A stretch of DNA of 64,000 nt from Alviniconcha marisindica (lineage: Eukaryota; Mollusca; Gastropoda; Provannidae), in contig JABMCL010002031.1 in NCBI GenBank assembly GCA_018857735.1, positions 83,528-147,527 on the forward strand. Reading direction: 5' to 3'. The notes below the pieces were generated by a model. That model made no database searches. It saw only the letters and a program-made list of their open reading frames with translations, and was not told where the DNA came from. Below are positions 11,461 through 57,490 of the stretch, in pieces. Each line of letters opens with the position of its first letter. Position 1 is the first letter of the stretch. The translations under genes were made by a program, and so were the position numbers.

Positions 11461-14400
11461 TACGTCATGTCTACATGACTATAAGTATAAACTAGTGTAA
11501 ACTACAGTACTCTGGTAATTTCCTGCCTCAGTCAGTGTAGAAAATGACCAAAGACAGTAAGAACCCAAGGGTCACACTCACAGAGCAAGCTGCATCGATT
11601 TTTCAAAGAAAACGCAGACCTTTGGTATAGTATCCAACTTCAACATAACATAGCTGTCAACCCCTTTTGGGAGTAAACTTTAGTCCAGAGTTTGTGAACC
11701 TGTATTTCCCTTATACAGGCCAGGGTCTTTTGTCACTTCACTGGTGGCAGTGGCGTTTTCAATTCCAACTGGCACGTGTAGAAGTGGAAGGAAAAAGCAG
11801 TGATGTGCAAAATACACATGCGCAACTTAAAATCTCACTTCCAACAAGATCTCTTAGCCTATTGCACTAGGCCAGTCAGTGTGCATTTGGCAATGGCGTG
11901 TGTTGGCTGCTCGTTCAACAATTTTCAGTATTTTTGCTCTTTTTACACAACAACAAAATCTCATAAAACTTATGTTTTCCTGTATCCATTTTCCAATATG
12001 GCCATATCCCTCCAAAGTAATGATTTTTTGAAATTTTTATACTAGTAAACTGTATGGGTTGACACAATGACAGGTATAACATCATGAAGACTCGGACACT
12101 TTTACAGGGCTTAACATTAACTTTATTTCCTACTAGCAGCAAGTAGAGGAAAAATAAACTTCCCAGGCACTATTTTTTGGTTGCCCATACTTTTCACTTT
12201 ATGCACTAAGAGTAAGACACCAAAACAAACTAACAACAAAGTTAAACAACTGTCCACAGTTTTATGTCTGTTCTGGAAATTCATTCAGTCCACTGGTAAT
12301 TTGCTGTTGCTGTTTTAATGCCCAAAAGTATTGCTTTTAGTTTGTTTTATTTGGTGTTCACTTATTCAAGTTATTGTCAACTTTTGGATCATACTAACTG
12401 TTTAGACTATTAGTTGTTATTCAGTCTCAGAGACTGACAGAGCAAAGTTTTCCAGTGCCATGTAGTGATGTACATCATATGAGACAACAGCATGGCACTG
12501 CAACCAACTAGGTCTCACCCACACTGACTGGTGTAGATCTGTGCAGGTCTCTTGTTGGACTGTGTACATGCAAATGTGGGAAAACTGTAAAGCCAACAAC
12601 TTGACTGGGAATGATAATGCAGTTGTACTGATCAGTCTGCCAGTCACCCAGAGCAGTGTGTAGATTCCACCCCCACCCCCCCACCCCCCTCCGTGTACAA
12701 ACAACCCTGGCAGCAAACTCGGCAGCCTGGTACAACTGTTCTGGACCTCACAACAGTCTGAGCAACATATTTTCTCATTGGCTGATCCACAATAAAGCAG
12801 CCAATGACAACGCACATTTTTTGTAATGGTGACTGTTCTTCCCAAGGACCCTCCCAAGATTGGAACCAGCTTGCACAGTGACACCCACATATCCTCCACC
12901 TGTGGTATTCATGGACAGCCTTATTGCTGATGCACATTGTCACTCGCCATATGCTGAAGCTGTGTAGAGCTCTACAGCGTTACTGTTACTGTTAGTGGTG
13001 TAGGTAGTTCTAACCAACTTGAAAGGACATTTTAACAGAAGGGACCAAAGCTGCCATGCGTGTGTGCATGTTTTATGGGGCCATGAAATGACTAATGCTT
13101 TAGTACATGTATGTGAGCCTGACCCAGTATTACTATTAGTACTATCACTCATTGTTTTAGATTTCTGGTGAAATTCATGCTTCGCCATGAGTAAAGAGAG
13201 CTAGCTTCTGATTGGCTTAACTGCACTGGCAAGCCAGTCACATGCTACGCCACTTAAGTCAGTTGGTTTGATGATGTAAAAGGAAAATTATGTTGCGTTT
13301 GTGGAACCGCAAAACAAAAACTTCCACAGTTGACAGTGACTCGAAATCTATTGCTTGAATTGAAATATGATACTATCAATATTTTTTTTTTTTATTTTTA
13401 AATGGGCAGTCGGGCAGTCCTGATTGTCATACTGTCAGGCCTCCTGAAGCAGGGTTTTATTAATACTAGGTAGGTCCAGCCTCTCTCTAATACTAGTGCT
13501 GTGTAACATTGCTGCTGTGAGGTAAAAATTGTGTTAGATCCACTGATTTATTTTTCCCTTTTATTTTGCTTGTATTGAATTTGTATACATTCATATAATA
13601 TTTAATGTATATATGACAGTGAGAAGCAGCTACAGTATACATTCCCATATTCACAGCATATAATTGTATGAGAAAGGCAGGGGAAACCAGATCTAGATAA
13701 GTAAAACATGAAACAAAAGCCAAGAACCACACAATCATATGAACAGGAGAGAAAATGGAGGTACAGACATTTCATGCAGTACATTTTGATTCTCAGTGAT
13801 GAGAATTCCCGTTTTCACACCATATAATTCTATGACTGAGGAAGGCGGGGAAGCCTAAATGGGGGAGGGGGTAGGAGTCAAAAAACAAGATGTAGATGTA
13901 CATGATAAGAAAGAGAAAAACAAAAGCAAACCACGTGCATCATGCAAACAAGAGGAGAGACAAGCTGTAGAAATTTCAAGCGGTGGCTTCTGATTCTCAA
14001 TAACGAGAGAAGTGAAAGAATAGCATTAGCAAAGCAATATAATACAAAAACAAATCATTTAGCATTGCTCATATTTCAGAGGATCTTGCATATTTGTTTC
14101 TGGTGACCTAGCAGAATAATAGAAAACCTTGTTCACTTTTCTGTGTAAATGTAACTTGGACAAAATAAATCAAGTTGGTAATCACATCACATCATAGATC
14201 TACATCGTAACATGTCAAGAGGTGTGAGTCCAATTTGGTCATCAGGATATTTCAGGTTCTGTTACTCATTCAAACCTGTGACTATACCTACATCATTTAT
14301 GTAAATTTTACCTCACACTTCTTTAGGCTGTGAATTTGCATGCTCTAATTAATGCTGAGACTAATAACATATCAGGACTTTACTCTGTCTCTTTGATTAC

Positions 14401-15156
14401 TTACTGCTATTTTAGTGCCAGTGACTGTTTTCATAGACCTATGGCATAACCACTTAGAGCAGTGGTTGGAGGAAGGATATGGTAAAACATTGCTTGGAAT
14501 TTGCTTGTGACCTGCAAGTTTTACTTTTGGAACTGCATTCAGGTTCACTGCTTATAGCCCAGTTAGCTCCATCAGCTGAATCTTCAGTGTGCTTAGCTTT
14601 TGGTTTGGCGTACTAATTAGCCATGCCCTCTGATGAAATCAAGTTGAAATCGAGGCTGCCACCATTTTCTCTTGTTTGTACTTGATGTCACTGTCAGTTT
14701 GGTTTTCATTTTTTTGTTTGTAACTTATAGGCCTAGTCATACGGTTACGGGTTAGTGTATTGGGCAGTTCAGTGAAGCTGGTTTGCATGAGTGAATGCCC
14801 TTTGTAGTCTTTCGCGCAAGAAGTCGCAAAAGGTCACAGCTGTCAGTGTCACTTTCAGGCTGATTTCTGAGTAGGCGTTGGTTCACGCTGGGTATAACAG
14901 TGGAAGTTTAACCTAGGTGCACGTCTACAATACTGGCAAACAAAAGTGGGACATAGACATCCAAAAATAATCTGTTACCAGATTGTCAGAAACCCACATT
15001 TTTCTTGAAATAAATCATTCTTCTTTAAATACAAATGCCACCACTGTTGCAGTTGCAAAAATGACAAGGGAAAGTGATGGAGGATGGAAAAAAAGTGTCT
15101 TGACCTCATTTTTCAGCTGACCAAAAAATTAAGGGTTCATGGAAAATATGTAGTTT
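11461..15156. other. Non-coding upstream region
   Basis: No gene recognised. It holds a second copy of the window-start repeat (12014-12078), a C-rich tract near 12668-12690, a diverged duplication (about 13640-13805 and 13806-14010) and a piece of the foldback family on the minus strand (14430-14505). Confidence 0.5.
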
Positions 15157-15310
15157 TGGACATCCTGTAGCACGAGCAACAAGTTGTTGCTTGTTGCCAG
15201 ATACATTCTAACTACGGGCCTTTAAAAATGCCTTTAAAGCTGGCAGTGTAAACTTCGCAAATTCACTGTCACCGCCTATCATTCTGAAGAAAGTACGCAC
15301 TGGAAGTAAA
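15157..15310. repeat. Dispersed repeat just upstream of piwi exon 1
   Basis: Second copy of the repeat at 10250-10385, ending about 255 bp before the piwi ATG. It may lie in the promoter or 5' UTR of the gene. Confidence 0.8.
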
Positions 15311-15564
15311 AGTGTCCAAGAAGATGGAATATTACAAGCTGAAAGTGAAATTGTTCTAGAAACTGGATTCAAAATGACCTTGTTCTAGTAATAGTTTTTG
15401 GAACCGTGCCCTCGTCAAGTGCCCGGGAAATGTGGCTGATCACTTTGCCAGGGCATGCAGTCAGGTGATGATTAGTGCAATATATTTATTTTCCAGTGAA
15501 TGGTGTTGCTGTTTTTGTTGTCTGACTTCATGAATATGGCTTTACGCTAAATTACAGAGCAACT

Positions 15565-49579
<34,015 letters not shown>

Positions 49580-50000
49580 GGCAGGAAGAAAGCCAGTCTG
49601 CTGTTCAGAAGGTGGACGCCATCACACCCTTGGGGGCACCCGAGAACCCACTTTGTTGAACCAGGCTGCTGCTCAAAAGAACAGAACAGTTTGGCAGTGT
49701 TGCTGTGCTGTCAGTTCTGAAACTTGTGCACTTGACTCAGTTTGAACAGTCTTTGATTCGTTCAAGCTTGTGACCTTATTTTGCAGGGCGGTAAACTGCC
49801 TTTCATTTGTGGGGATGGTGCTTAAGTTGATCACTTCAACTTCGCCGTCCCTCATCTTCGTATTTAAGCATCGGTGTTCAAATTGATGCTCAGATCAGAT
49901 TGTATTGAGCCTGGAGGCACGCTGTTTTCCAGTGTGTTCCAGAACAGGCCCATACAGGAACATATATATGCATTCATTCTAGGCACACTCAAGCACGCAC
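49580..50000 (+). other. Probable start of the piwi 3' UTR
   Basis: Unique-looking sequence right after the stop codon, with no splice acceptor or reading frame of note and no AATAAA. It is probably 3' UTR. Where the transcript ends is not known; the first AATAAA is at 50328, inside the next repeat array. Confidence 0.5.
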
Positions 50001-51190
50001 ACATACACACACAGGTGCACCTGATTCAAGTGAAGATTCATCTCTAGGTCTTGCTGTCGCTGCACATGTACACACACCATACCCCCATTCAAACCAAGGT
50101 TTATATGTAGGCCTCACAGTTTCTGCACACATACACACAGACCCTGGATTCAAATAATGCCTAATCTCAAGGCCTCACAATTTCTGCACCCAGAATATAC
50201 CTGATTCAAATCAAGGGCGTATCTGTAGGCCATGCAGTTTCTACGCAAACACAAACACAGACACACCTGATACAGATAAAGACTGGTCTCGTGGCCACAG
50301 TTTCTGCACACAGACACACCTGATACAAATAAAGATTGGTCTCGTGGCCTCACAGTTTCTGCACACAGACACACCTGATACAAATAAAGATTGGTCTCGT
50401 GGCCTCACAGTTTCTGCACACACACAGACACACCTGATACAAATAAAGATTGGTCTCATGGCCACAGTTTCTGCACACAGACACACCTGATACAGATAAA
50501 GACTGGTCTCATGGCCACAGTTTCTGCACACAGACACACCTGATACAAATAAAGATTGGTCTCGTGGCCTCACAGTTTCTGCACACAGACACACCTGATA
50601 CAGATAAAGACTGGTCTCATGGCCACAGTTTCTGCACACACACAGACACACCTGATACAAATAAAGATTGGTCTCGTGGCCACAGTTTCTGCACACACAC
50701 AGACACCTGATACAGATAAAGACTGGTCTCATGGCCACAGTTTCTGCACACACACAGACACACCTGATACAAATAAAGATTGGTCTCGTGGCCACAGTTT
50801 CTGCACACAGACACACCTGATACAAATAAAGATTGGTCTCGTGGCCACAGTTTCTGCACACACACAGACACACCTGATACAAATAAAGACTGGTCTCGTG
50901 GCCACAGTTTCTGCACACACACAGACACACCTGATACAGATAAAGACTGGTCTCATGGCCACAGTTTCTGCACACACACAGACACACCTGATACAAATAA
51001 AGATTGGTCTCGTGGCCACAGTTTCTGCACAGACACACCTGATACAAATAAAGATTGGTCTCGTGGCCAGTTTCTGCACACACACACACACACCTGATAC
51101 AAATAAAGCTGGTCTCGTGGCCACAGTTTCTGCACACACACAGACACACCTGATACAAATAAAGATTGGTCTCATGGCCTCACAGTTTCA
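50000..51190. repeat. 53-57-bp minisatellite carrying repeated AATAAA
   Basis: About 18 tandem units of the type GGTCTCGTGGCCACAGTTTC...CACACCTGATACAAATAAAG. The first units (about 50000-50270) are diverged and read TTCAAATCAAGG where the core reads TACAAATAAAG. About a dozen core units hold AATAAA (from 50328 to about 51163); the others read AGATAAA. Long open frames on both strands here are by-products of the repeat. Confidence 0.93.
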
Positions 51191-51834
51191 GTGCACAGCC
51201 TAGGTGCTTGAAAGTGGCTCATATTGGTAACAAACTGCCATCATGTACTCAATTTTTAAGGAACTTGAGGCCAGAGATTGTGAATTTCCTAGAGCAAGCA
51301 ATATAGCCTAGCATGCTTACCTTGCTGTCTAGGTATTCTGTCAGTGTTTTTATCTTGTTTTTGTTTTTTTGTCTGTGTTTTTACTGGTCAACTTGTGACT
51401 TGCAGTTGTTATTGTTTTGGGTTATGACTAAAAGATGGCCTCAACTGTTTGTTCCTGTAAGCAGATATTATTTTGAAGACCTCAAAGGTTGCTTGATCAG
51501 ATGTGATTGATTTATTCATGGCAATTTGGTGTCCTTGACCTTACCTGCTTTGGTTAGAGAAAACTGAACATTGTGTTGAAGAAAAGAGAAAAGGCCAAAG
51601 ACCTTGCAAGTTAGTGGGGGGTATATTGGAATAATTCTGTCAGAACATTGTGTTGAAGAAAAGAGAAAAGGCCAAAGACCTTGCAAGTTAATGGGGGTAA
51701 TATGGAATAGATCTGTCGGTGTTCGGGCCGTGTGAATCACTGAGACTTTGTAACCAAGCCTGGTATGACGGTGGTGGTGGTTCATCATAAGCTGGAGTGG
51801 GTGTGAAAAAAAGGGGTTGCCATCTTCAAGACTG
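51191..51834. other. Non-coding DNA with a direct duplication
   Basis: A 67-bp direct duplication (CATTGTGTTGAAGAAAAGAG...GACCTTGCAAGTTA.TGGGGG) lies at about 51570 and 51640. A weak copy of the 130-bp diverged repeat begins near 51735. No gene seen. Confidence 0.7.
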
Positions 51835-52020
51835 AGGTCACAGGGAAGGCTCATATACTTGAAATAGGACTTTCTACCTTCAAGATTGAGGTCAGGGAAG
51901 GCTCGTATACTTGAAATAGGACTTTCTACCTTCAAGATTGAGGTCAGGGAAGGCTCATATACTTGAAATAGGACTTTCTACCTTCAAGATTGAGGTCAGG
52001 GAAGGCTTGTATACTTGAAC
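51835..52020. repeat. 52-bp tandem repeat
   Basis: Four units of TTCAAGATTGAGGTCAGGGA AGGCTCATATACTTGAAATA GGACTTTCTACC. Confidence 0.94.
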
Positions 52021-52045
52021 AGACTTAGGTCACAGGGTCAGAGCT

Positions 52046-52130
52046 AAGGAACTGCGTGAAAGTTGAGTAGACGTCCTGGGCTCCTGTCCCTAATAAACGT
52101 ACAGTTTCTGTGGACGTAAAGCAACACCAA
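52046..52130 (+). mobile_element. Copy of the dispersed repeat from the 5112/6312 inverted pair
   Basis: ACGTCCTGGGCTCCTGTCCC and GTTTCTGTGGACGTAAAGCAAC in the same order as at 5140-5200. It is a diverged single copy. Confidence 0.75.
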
Positions 52131-52765
52131 CCAACCTAACAGGTCACAGGGAAGGCTTTATGCATGAAATAGGACTTTCTGTCTGCAGAGTTGGATAGTG
52201 CATCAACATAAGTGGGAGTTCATTGTGAAAAACCTCATTCTGCAGTTTTTTCATTGAAATATTCTGTCATTTTTATATGTGGACAAAATAAATGCTGTTA
52301 GATGCTACATTTATTTGATTGGAAAGGGGGGGGGGTAGCTTGGCACTTTTTCCTCTGACACTGTTTAGGTTACCACCGTTTCTGCTTGTTAGATCAGTTT
52401 TAGTGAGGTTTTATTGTACACTTGAGGTATTGTGTTTGATGTGTGGAGATCAGGGGATCTAAGCGGTGTTTGGGAAGGGTTCTTGTTGTGCAAGTGGAAT
52501 CCACTTCTGCACACCTGTCCACACTAAGCCGACCGCATCCAAACTGCTGTAACCGCACGCTGTCAGTAGCAAGGGCGCCTAGTGAAACATTAATGCTGGT
52601 AACGGTCATATGGAAAATCAGGGTTTCTTGGGAAATCTAAACTCCTGAACCTTTCACATCCCAACCCAGTAAGATGATGCATAGTCAAGAGTCGTGAGCG
52701 TTGCAAAAAGTCTAGTATGTTTAAGGTCACAGAAATCAAACTCATCAAGGCAGTGTTGTGAACTG
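52131..52765. other. Non-coding DNA
   Basis: A G run at 52327-52336; otherwise no repeat or gene seen. An AATAAA at about 52287 is a possible distant polyadenylation signal. Confidence 0.5.
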
Positions 52766-53265
52766 TTGAACTTTTCACAACAAAACTTGGTTTGGTGTCC
52801 TGTGTCTTGTGAACTTAACCTTTCACCACAAAACTTGGTTTGATGTCCTGTGTGTTGTGAACTTAACCTTTCACCACAAAACTTGGCTTGATGTCCTATG
52901 TCTTGTGAACTTAACCTTTCACCACAAAACTTGGCTTGATGTCCTATGTCTTGTGAACTTAACCTTTCACCACAAAACTTGGCTTGATGTCCTATGTCTT
53001 GTGAACTTAACCTTTCACCACAAAACTTGGCTTGATGTCCTATGTCTTGTGAACTTAACCTTTCACCACAAAACTTGGCTTGGTGTCCTGTCTTGTGAAC
53101 TTAACCTTTCACCGCAAAACTTGGTTTGATGTCCTATGTCTTGTGAACTTAACCTTTCACCACAAAACTTGGTTTGATGTCCTATGTCTTGTGAACTTAA
53201 CCTTTCACCACAAAACTTGGCTTGGTCTTCTGAACTGCTGAACCCTTCACCACAAAACTTGGTTT
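52766..53265. repeat. 48-bp minisatellite
   Basis: About ten units of GAACTTAACCTTTCACCACA AAACTTGGCTTGATGTCCTA TGTCTTGT. The unit resembles a piece of the diverged 130-bp repeat (AACC.AACTTGGTTTG). Confidence 0.95.
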
Positions 53266-53450
53266 GGTGGTGGGTCATCATGAGCCAAAGTATTGTGCCA
53301 AGAATTTTGAATGCTCTCTTCCAGTGTAGTGTTTGACTTACCCAGTTTGTATTTTGTAAATTGCTGAACTCTGGTGCTACACTTTGCATGACATCAAACT
53401 GGTAATTGTACCATCTCCAGATGGTGGTGTGTGAAAAGATAGGGTTGCTG

Positions 53451-54015
53451 CAGTTGGTCAGACTCACATGATTCACTTCCATCCGTGAAATTGCTTGTTT
53501 GTCCCTGGTACAGAATTACTCCACCTGTCCACCTTCAGCTTCCTGGTGTGGTGCCGTTAACCACTCTAACCCGTACCATTTCTTGATTGCGGCCCAGTTA
53601 TCGCCCATTCCTAATGCGGTGTCATTAACCTTTGTCATGCTAGGCTCTTACCCGTACCGTTTGTTGATTGTGGCCCAGTTATCGCCCATTCCTAATGTGG
53701 TGTCATTAACCTTTGTCATGCTAGGCTCTTACCCGTACCGTTTGTTGATTGTGGCCCAGTTATCGCCCATCCTATGCTGGCTGTCATTAACCTGTATAGT
53801 CATGTGGGCTACTTACCCGTACCATTTCTTGATTGTGGCCCAGTTATCGCCCATTCCTAATGGGTGTCATTAACCTTTGTCATGCTAGGCTCTTACCCGT
53901 ACCGTTTGTTGATTGTGGCCCAGTTATCGCCCATTCCTAATGTGGTGTCATTAACCTTTGTCATGCTAGGCTCTTACCCGTACCGTTTGTTGATTGTGGC
54001 CCAGTTATCGCCCAT
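53451..54015. repeat. Duplicated unit and 81-bp minisatellite
   Basis: Bases 53451-53600 match 55877-56030 almost exactly. From about 53590 there are roughly five further 81-bp units (CTAATGTGGTGTCATTAACC...CCCAGTTATCGCCCATTC). The 81-bp period keeps a 27-codon frame open. Confidence 0.93.
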
Positions 54016-54123
54016 ACTTCTGCTCATCCTGCTAAGCATGTGGGACAACTCCCTCATCCGTGACTTGTGGAGAGTGAACAGTGTGCCTTGTGAAGAGTGG
54101 GTTGCTGTCCTTGCACCAAGTAA

Positions 54124-54345
54124 TTGGGTTTAAGTCGTCCTAAAGGGCAATCTGTGGGATCTAAACTTTTGAACTCCTTTGTGATTTAAGTCGTCCTAAA
54201 GGGCTATCTGTGGGATCTAAACCGCTGAACTCCTGTGTGATTTAAGTCGTCCTAAAGGGCTATCTGTGGGATCTAAACCGCTGAACTCCTTTGTGATTTA
54301 AGTTGTCCTGAAGGGCTGTCTATGGGATCTGAACCGCTGAACTCC
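54124..54345. repeat. 56-58-bp tandem repeat
   Basis: Four units of TTTAAGTCGTCCTAAAGGGC TATCTGTGGGATCTAAACCG CTGAACTCCTTTGTGA. Confidence 0.94.
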
Positions 54346-55876
54346 TTTGTCCCCAACTTGCAAGGTCATTGGGCTTCATTCTGCAACTAAGAGTTTACAG
54401 TATATCTTTCAAGCTTTGTGACCAATTTTGCTATAGTTGTACATCATTAGTAGAGTGTGATTTGCAAAGTTTAGGTTGCTGCCTTCAGTGCCAAGGTCAC
54501 AGTCACATCTAGATCTTGAGGGAAAAAAATTGTCCAGGATTTTCTGATTTGCAGAATCTTTGCACCAAAATTTGATACACTTCCGTTTGGTTCAAGGTTA
54601 TCAAAAGTGCGTCTTATTTAAAGGTCACAGTTGTTGGTGAAGGTGAATGTTTGAAAAGCTCTTCTTGTGATGCCAAACCTTGTACACCTAAACTTGATAG
54701 AAATTGATGTCATTACTAGGCAGTTATTCTAGACAAAATGTTTTCCCTTCTTTCACAAGTGAGGTTGCAGGGAAGGTTTAAACTAAATGACTCATGTCCG
54801 ATTTTTCCATCAATAGACAGAACTTCATTAATTGAGAAGCAGCAGGGGTCATTCTTGACAAGGGAGATGTGTAATAAGTATTAAGTGCTTATTTTGGTAG
54901 TTTTGGGGAAACAGAGTGGTCATTTTCATCAAAACAGATATTTTGGAATCTAATGTTTGATAATGGGTTTGTGTATATGGTTCATTCTCCTGAAAACTGG
55001 ACCAAAGAGGGTGCCTCTTTCCTTACGAAATAAAAAAAATTAAAACATTTTTTTTTTAACCACCGCCATATTTTTGATGTAAGGTGCCCCAGTGTGTGAC
55101 TGCATCATTATTTTCTTGTGCTGCGAGTCTTTTTAGGCCCAAATGGCTACATTTTCATGGCCATCATTTGTGACGGGGCTGAAGGAAGGTAAGCTGATCA
55201 CCACATCAGCTGACTTGAGGCAACAACTTTTGAACTCTTTCAGGCTGTGTGCAATGCTTTGTTTGCCTGCAAGAGGAAAAGCACTGTGGTGCCTTCAGCA
55301 GTGTCGGCCATAGTGCGCAAGACAAATATTTGTTCCCAGTCGGTTGAGTGTTTTTAGGCAACCTTTTTTTAACTAAACTTGGTGTTGTGGTGCACCATCA
55401 CGAGCTGGATTGTCATGCACAAAAATTGGGATTCTGTCGTCAAGGTCACAGGTGGGGCTTGTATAATAAAAATATGATGGTTTCTACAATATCTTGTATT
55501 AGTTTTAAACTAATGAGTCTTTTGAAGCCAAACTCAGTTTGATGATAGATCACCATAAGCAGAAAAGTGTCCAGAGAAAACATTGGATTGCTGTGTTCAA
55601 GGTCATTGTCACAGCCAAGGTTAAAGATTTGAATTAATGTTAGTTTGGATGATGTCTTCTAAATCACTGAACCTTTTGTAACTAAACCCAGTATTGTGAC
55701 ACGTAAGCCAGAGAGTCGTGTGCAAAAATGGGTTGCTGTCTTCAAGGTCAAGGTCACAGTAACTGAGTTTGGATAATAAAATGAACTGCTGATCTTGTTG
55801 TGACCAACGTAGTTTGACACTGAATGTTCATAAGCTGGAGTGTTGTGTGAAAAGGTTGTGTTGCTGTATTATATAC
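54346..55876. repeat. Diverged tandem repeats of about 130-160 bp with AAGGTCA half-sites
   Basis: Successive copies of a sequence of the type AACCAAACTTGGT..GGTG...ATCATAAGC..GAGTGTTGTG...ATTGGGTTGCTGT.TTCAAGGTCAAGGTCACAG. Further copies lie at about 51735-51850 and 57765-58090. TCAAGGTCA occurs exactly at 55440, 55597, 55742 and 55748. Confidence 0.75.
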
Positions 55877-56030
55877 TGCAGTTGGTCAGACTCACATGAT
55901 TCACTTCCATCGGTGAAATTGCTCGTTTGTCCCTGGTACAGAATTACTCCACCTGTCCACCTTCAGCTTCCTGTTGTGGTGCCATTAACCACTCTAACCC
56001 GTACCATTTCTTGATTGCGGCCCAGTTATC
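55877..56030. repeat. Second copy of the 53451-53600 segment
   Basis: Begins GCAGTTGGTCAGACTCACAT and ends TTGATTGCGGCCCAGTTATC. Only a few differences are seen over about 150 bp. This copy did not expand into an array. Confidence 0.93.
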
Positions 56031-56775
56031 ACCCTATCACCCCACCCCCCACTACTTTGCATAAGAAAACTAAAGAAAAAGAAGTGGTGATCTGTTTCAT
56101 GCATGTTTGTACTTCAAAGGAGCACAGTCATTAAAGAAGAGCATATATAAAAAAGTTTTTTTTACTGGTAAGAAGTGACAATACTCCTTCATTAATTATG
56201 AAATATTGTGTACTAATAAAGGCAAGAGTCAAACTGGCCACTGAGCGTACTTATTCGTGTGTTTCTGGTGTCTTCTGTAATGTGCTAGACCCTGACTGAT
56301 GACGTGACAATGCACAAGTAACCAACTTCCTGGCAATTTATGTCTTATATGTATGTACACAAGAGATGTCCAGCTTTCATTTCCAAATAATAACATAAAA
56401 AAATTCACACGTTGAATTTTTACCCTCTATGTCACCATTTTGAGCAGTTTGCAGGAGAAAGACCCATATGCCTTGTTTGTACAGATGTAAACTACATCAT
56501 TTTTAAATTCACCCTTTGTATCTCAGCAAATAATGGCCTGAGAAAGTATGGACTGCCTACTGGCTCATAATGGCAACCGTGGTTAATGTTGGAGCGGCAT
56601 TTTGGGCCCCATTTACCTGCTGCCTGAAATCTTGCTGTTCCGATTTCTGCCTTCCGTGTTCTTTCATTGTTTTTCTCCAACTTGAGTGAAGCATGTTTGA
56701 AGAGTATGTCATTCTCCACATTTGTTCTGCCCTGACATAACCCTAGTGGTTGGCTGGGCGTTAAATACCAAGTAA
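56031..56775. other. Non-coding AT-rich DNA
   Basis: Ends with the dispersed GGCTGGGCGTTAAATACCAAG piece (56750-56775), also seen in intron 9. No gene recognised. Confidence 0.5.
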
Positions 56776-56799
56776 CCCCCCCCCCCCCCCCCCCCCCCC
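56776..56799. repeat. Poly-C run of about 24
   Basis: An uninterrupted C run directly after a dispersed repeat end. Confidence 0.93.
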
Positions 56800-56949
56800 G
56801 GCCTGGTAAGGGACGCCAGCGGTTGTCATACCCTGCAATTCCGCATACAACCTTTGGTAAGCAGCGATGTGGATTGTAGTTGACTGCTGGGTGTTGTGCA
56901 CGCTGTGGACCATGGTGGGCAGAGCCCCTGCATTGACAGGCCCTTCTCC

Positions 56950-57490
56950 GCTGCTGCCCATGCCTTGGCGCCAAGACACCCGGGTCCGCTGCTGCCCATG
57001 CCTTGGCGCCAAGACACCCGGGTCCGCTGCTGCCCATGCCTTGGCGCCAAGACACCCGGGTCCGCTGCGGCCCATGCCTTGGCGCCAAGACACCCGGGTA
57101 CGCTGCTGCCCATGCCTTGGCGCCAAGACACCCGGGTCCGCTGCTGCCCATGCCTTGGCGCCAAGACACCCGGGTACGCTGCTGCCCATGCCTTGGCGCC
57201 AAGACACCCGGGTCCGCTGCTGCCCATGCCATTGGCGCCAAGACACCCGGGTACGCTGCTGCCCATGCCTTGGCGCCAAGACGCCCGGGTACGCTGCTGC
57301 CCATCCCTTGGCGCCAAGACACCCGGGTCGCTGCTGCCCATGCCTTGGCGCCAAGACCCCGGGTCCGCTGCTGCCCATGCCTTGGCGCCAAGACACCCGG
57401 GTCCGCTGCTGCCCATGCCTTGGCGCCAAGACACCCGGGTCCGCTGCTGCCCATGCCTTGGCGCCAAGACACCCGGGTCCGCTGCGGCGT
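56950..57490. repeat. GC-rich 38-bp minisatellite with a 12-bp palindrome
   Basis: Fourteen units of GCTGCTGCCCATGCCTTGGC GCCAAGACACCCGGGTCC. Each has the perfect palindrome CTTGGCGCCAAG and the CCCGGG hexamer. Several units are identical. Long frames on both strands come from the repeat. Confidence 0.96.

Noticed and set aside
15523..15564. Earlier in-frame start for piwi
   Set aside because: A TGA at 15523 closes the frame and no ATG lies between it and 15565.
50241..51203. Frames of 305 codons (minus) and 215 codons (plus)
   Set aside because: Both follow the 53-57-bp array downstream of piwi. Opposite strands are equally open, as expected of a repeat.
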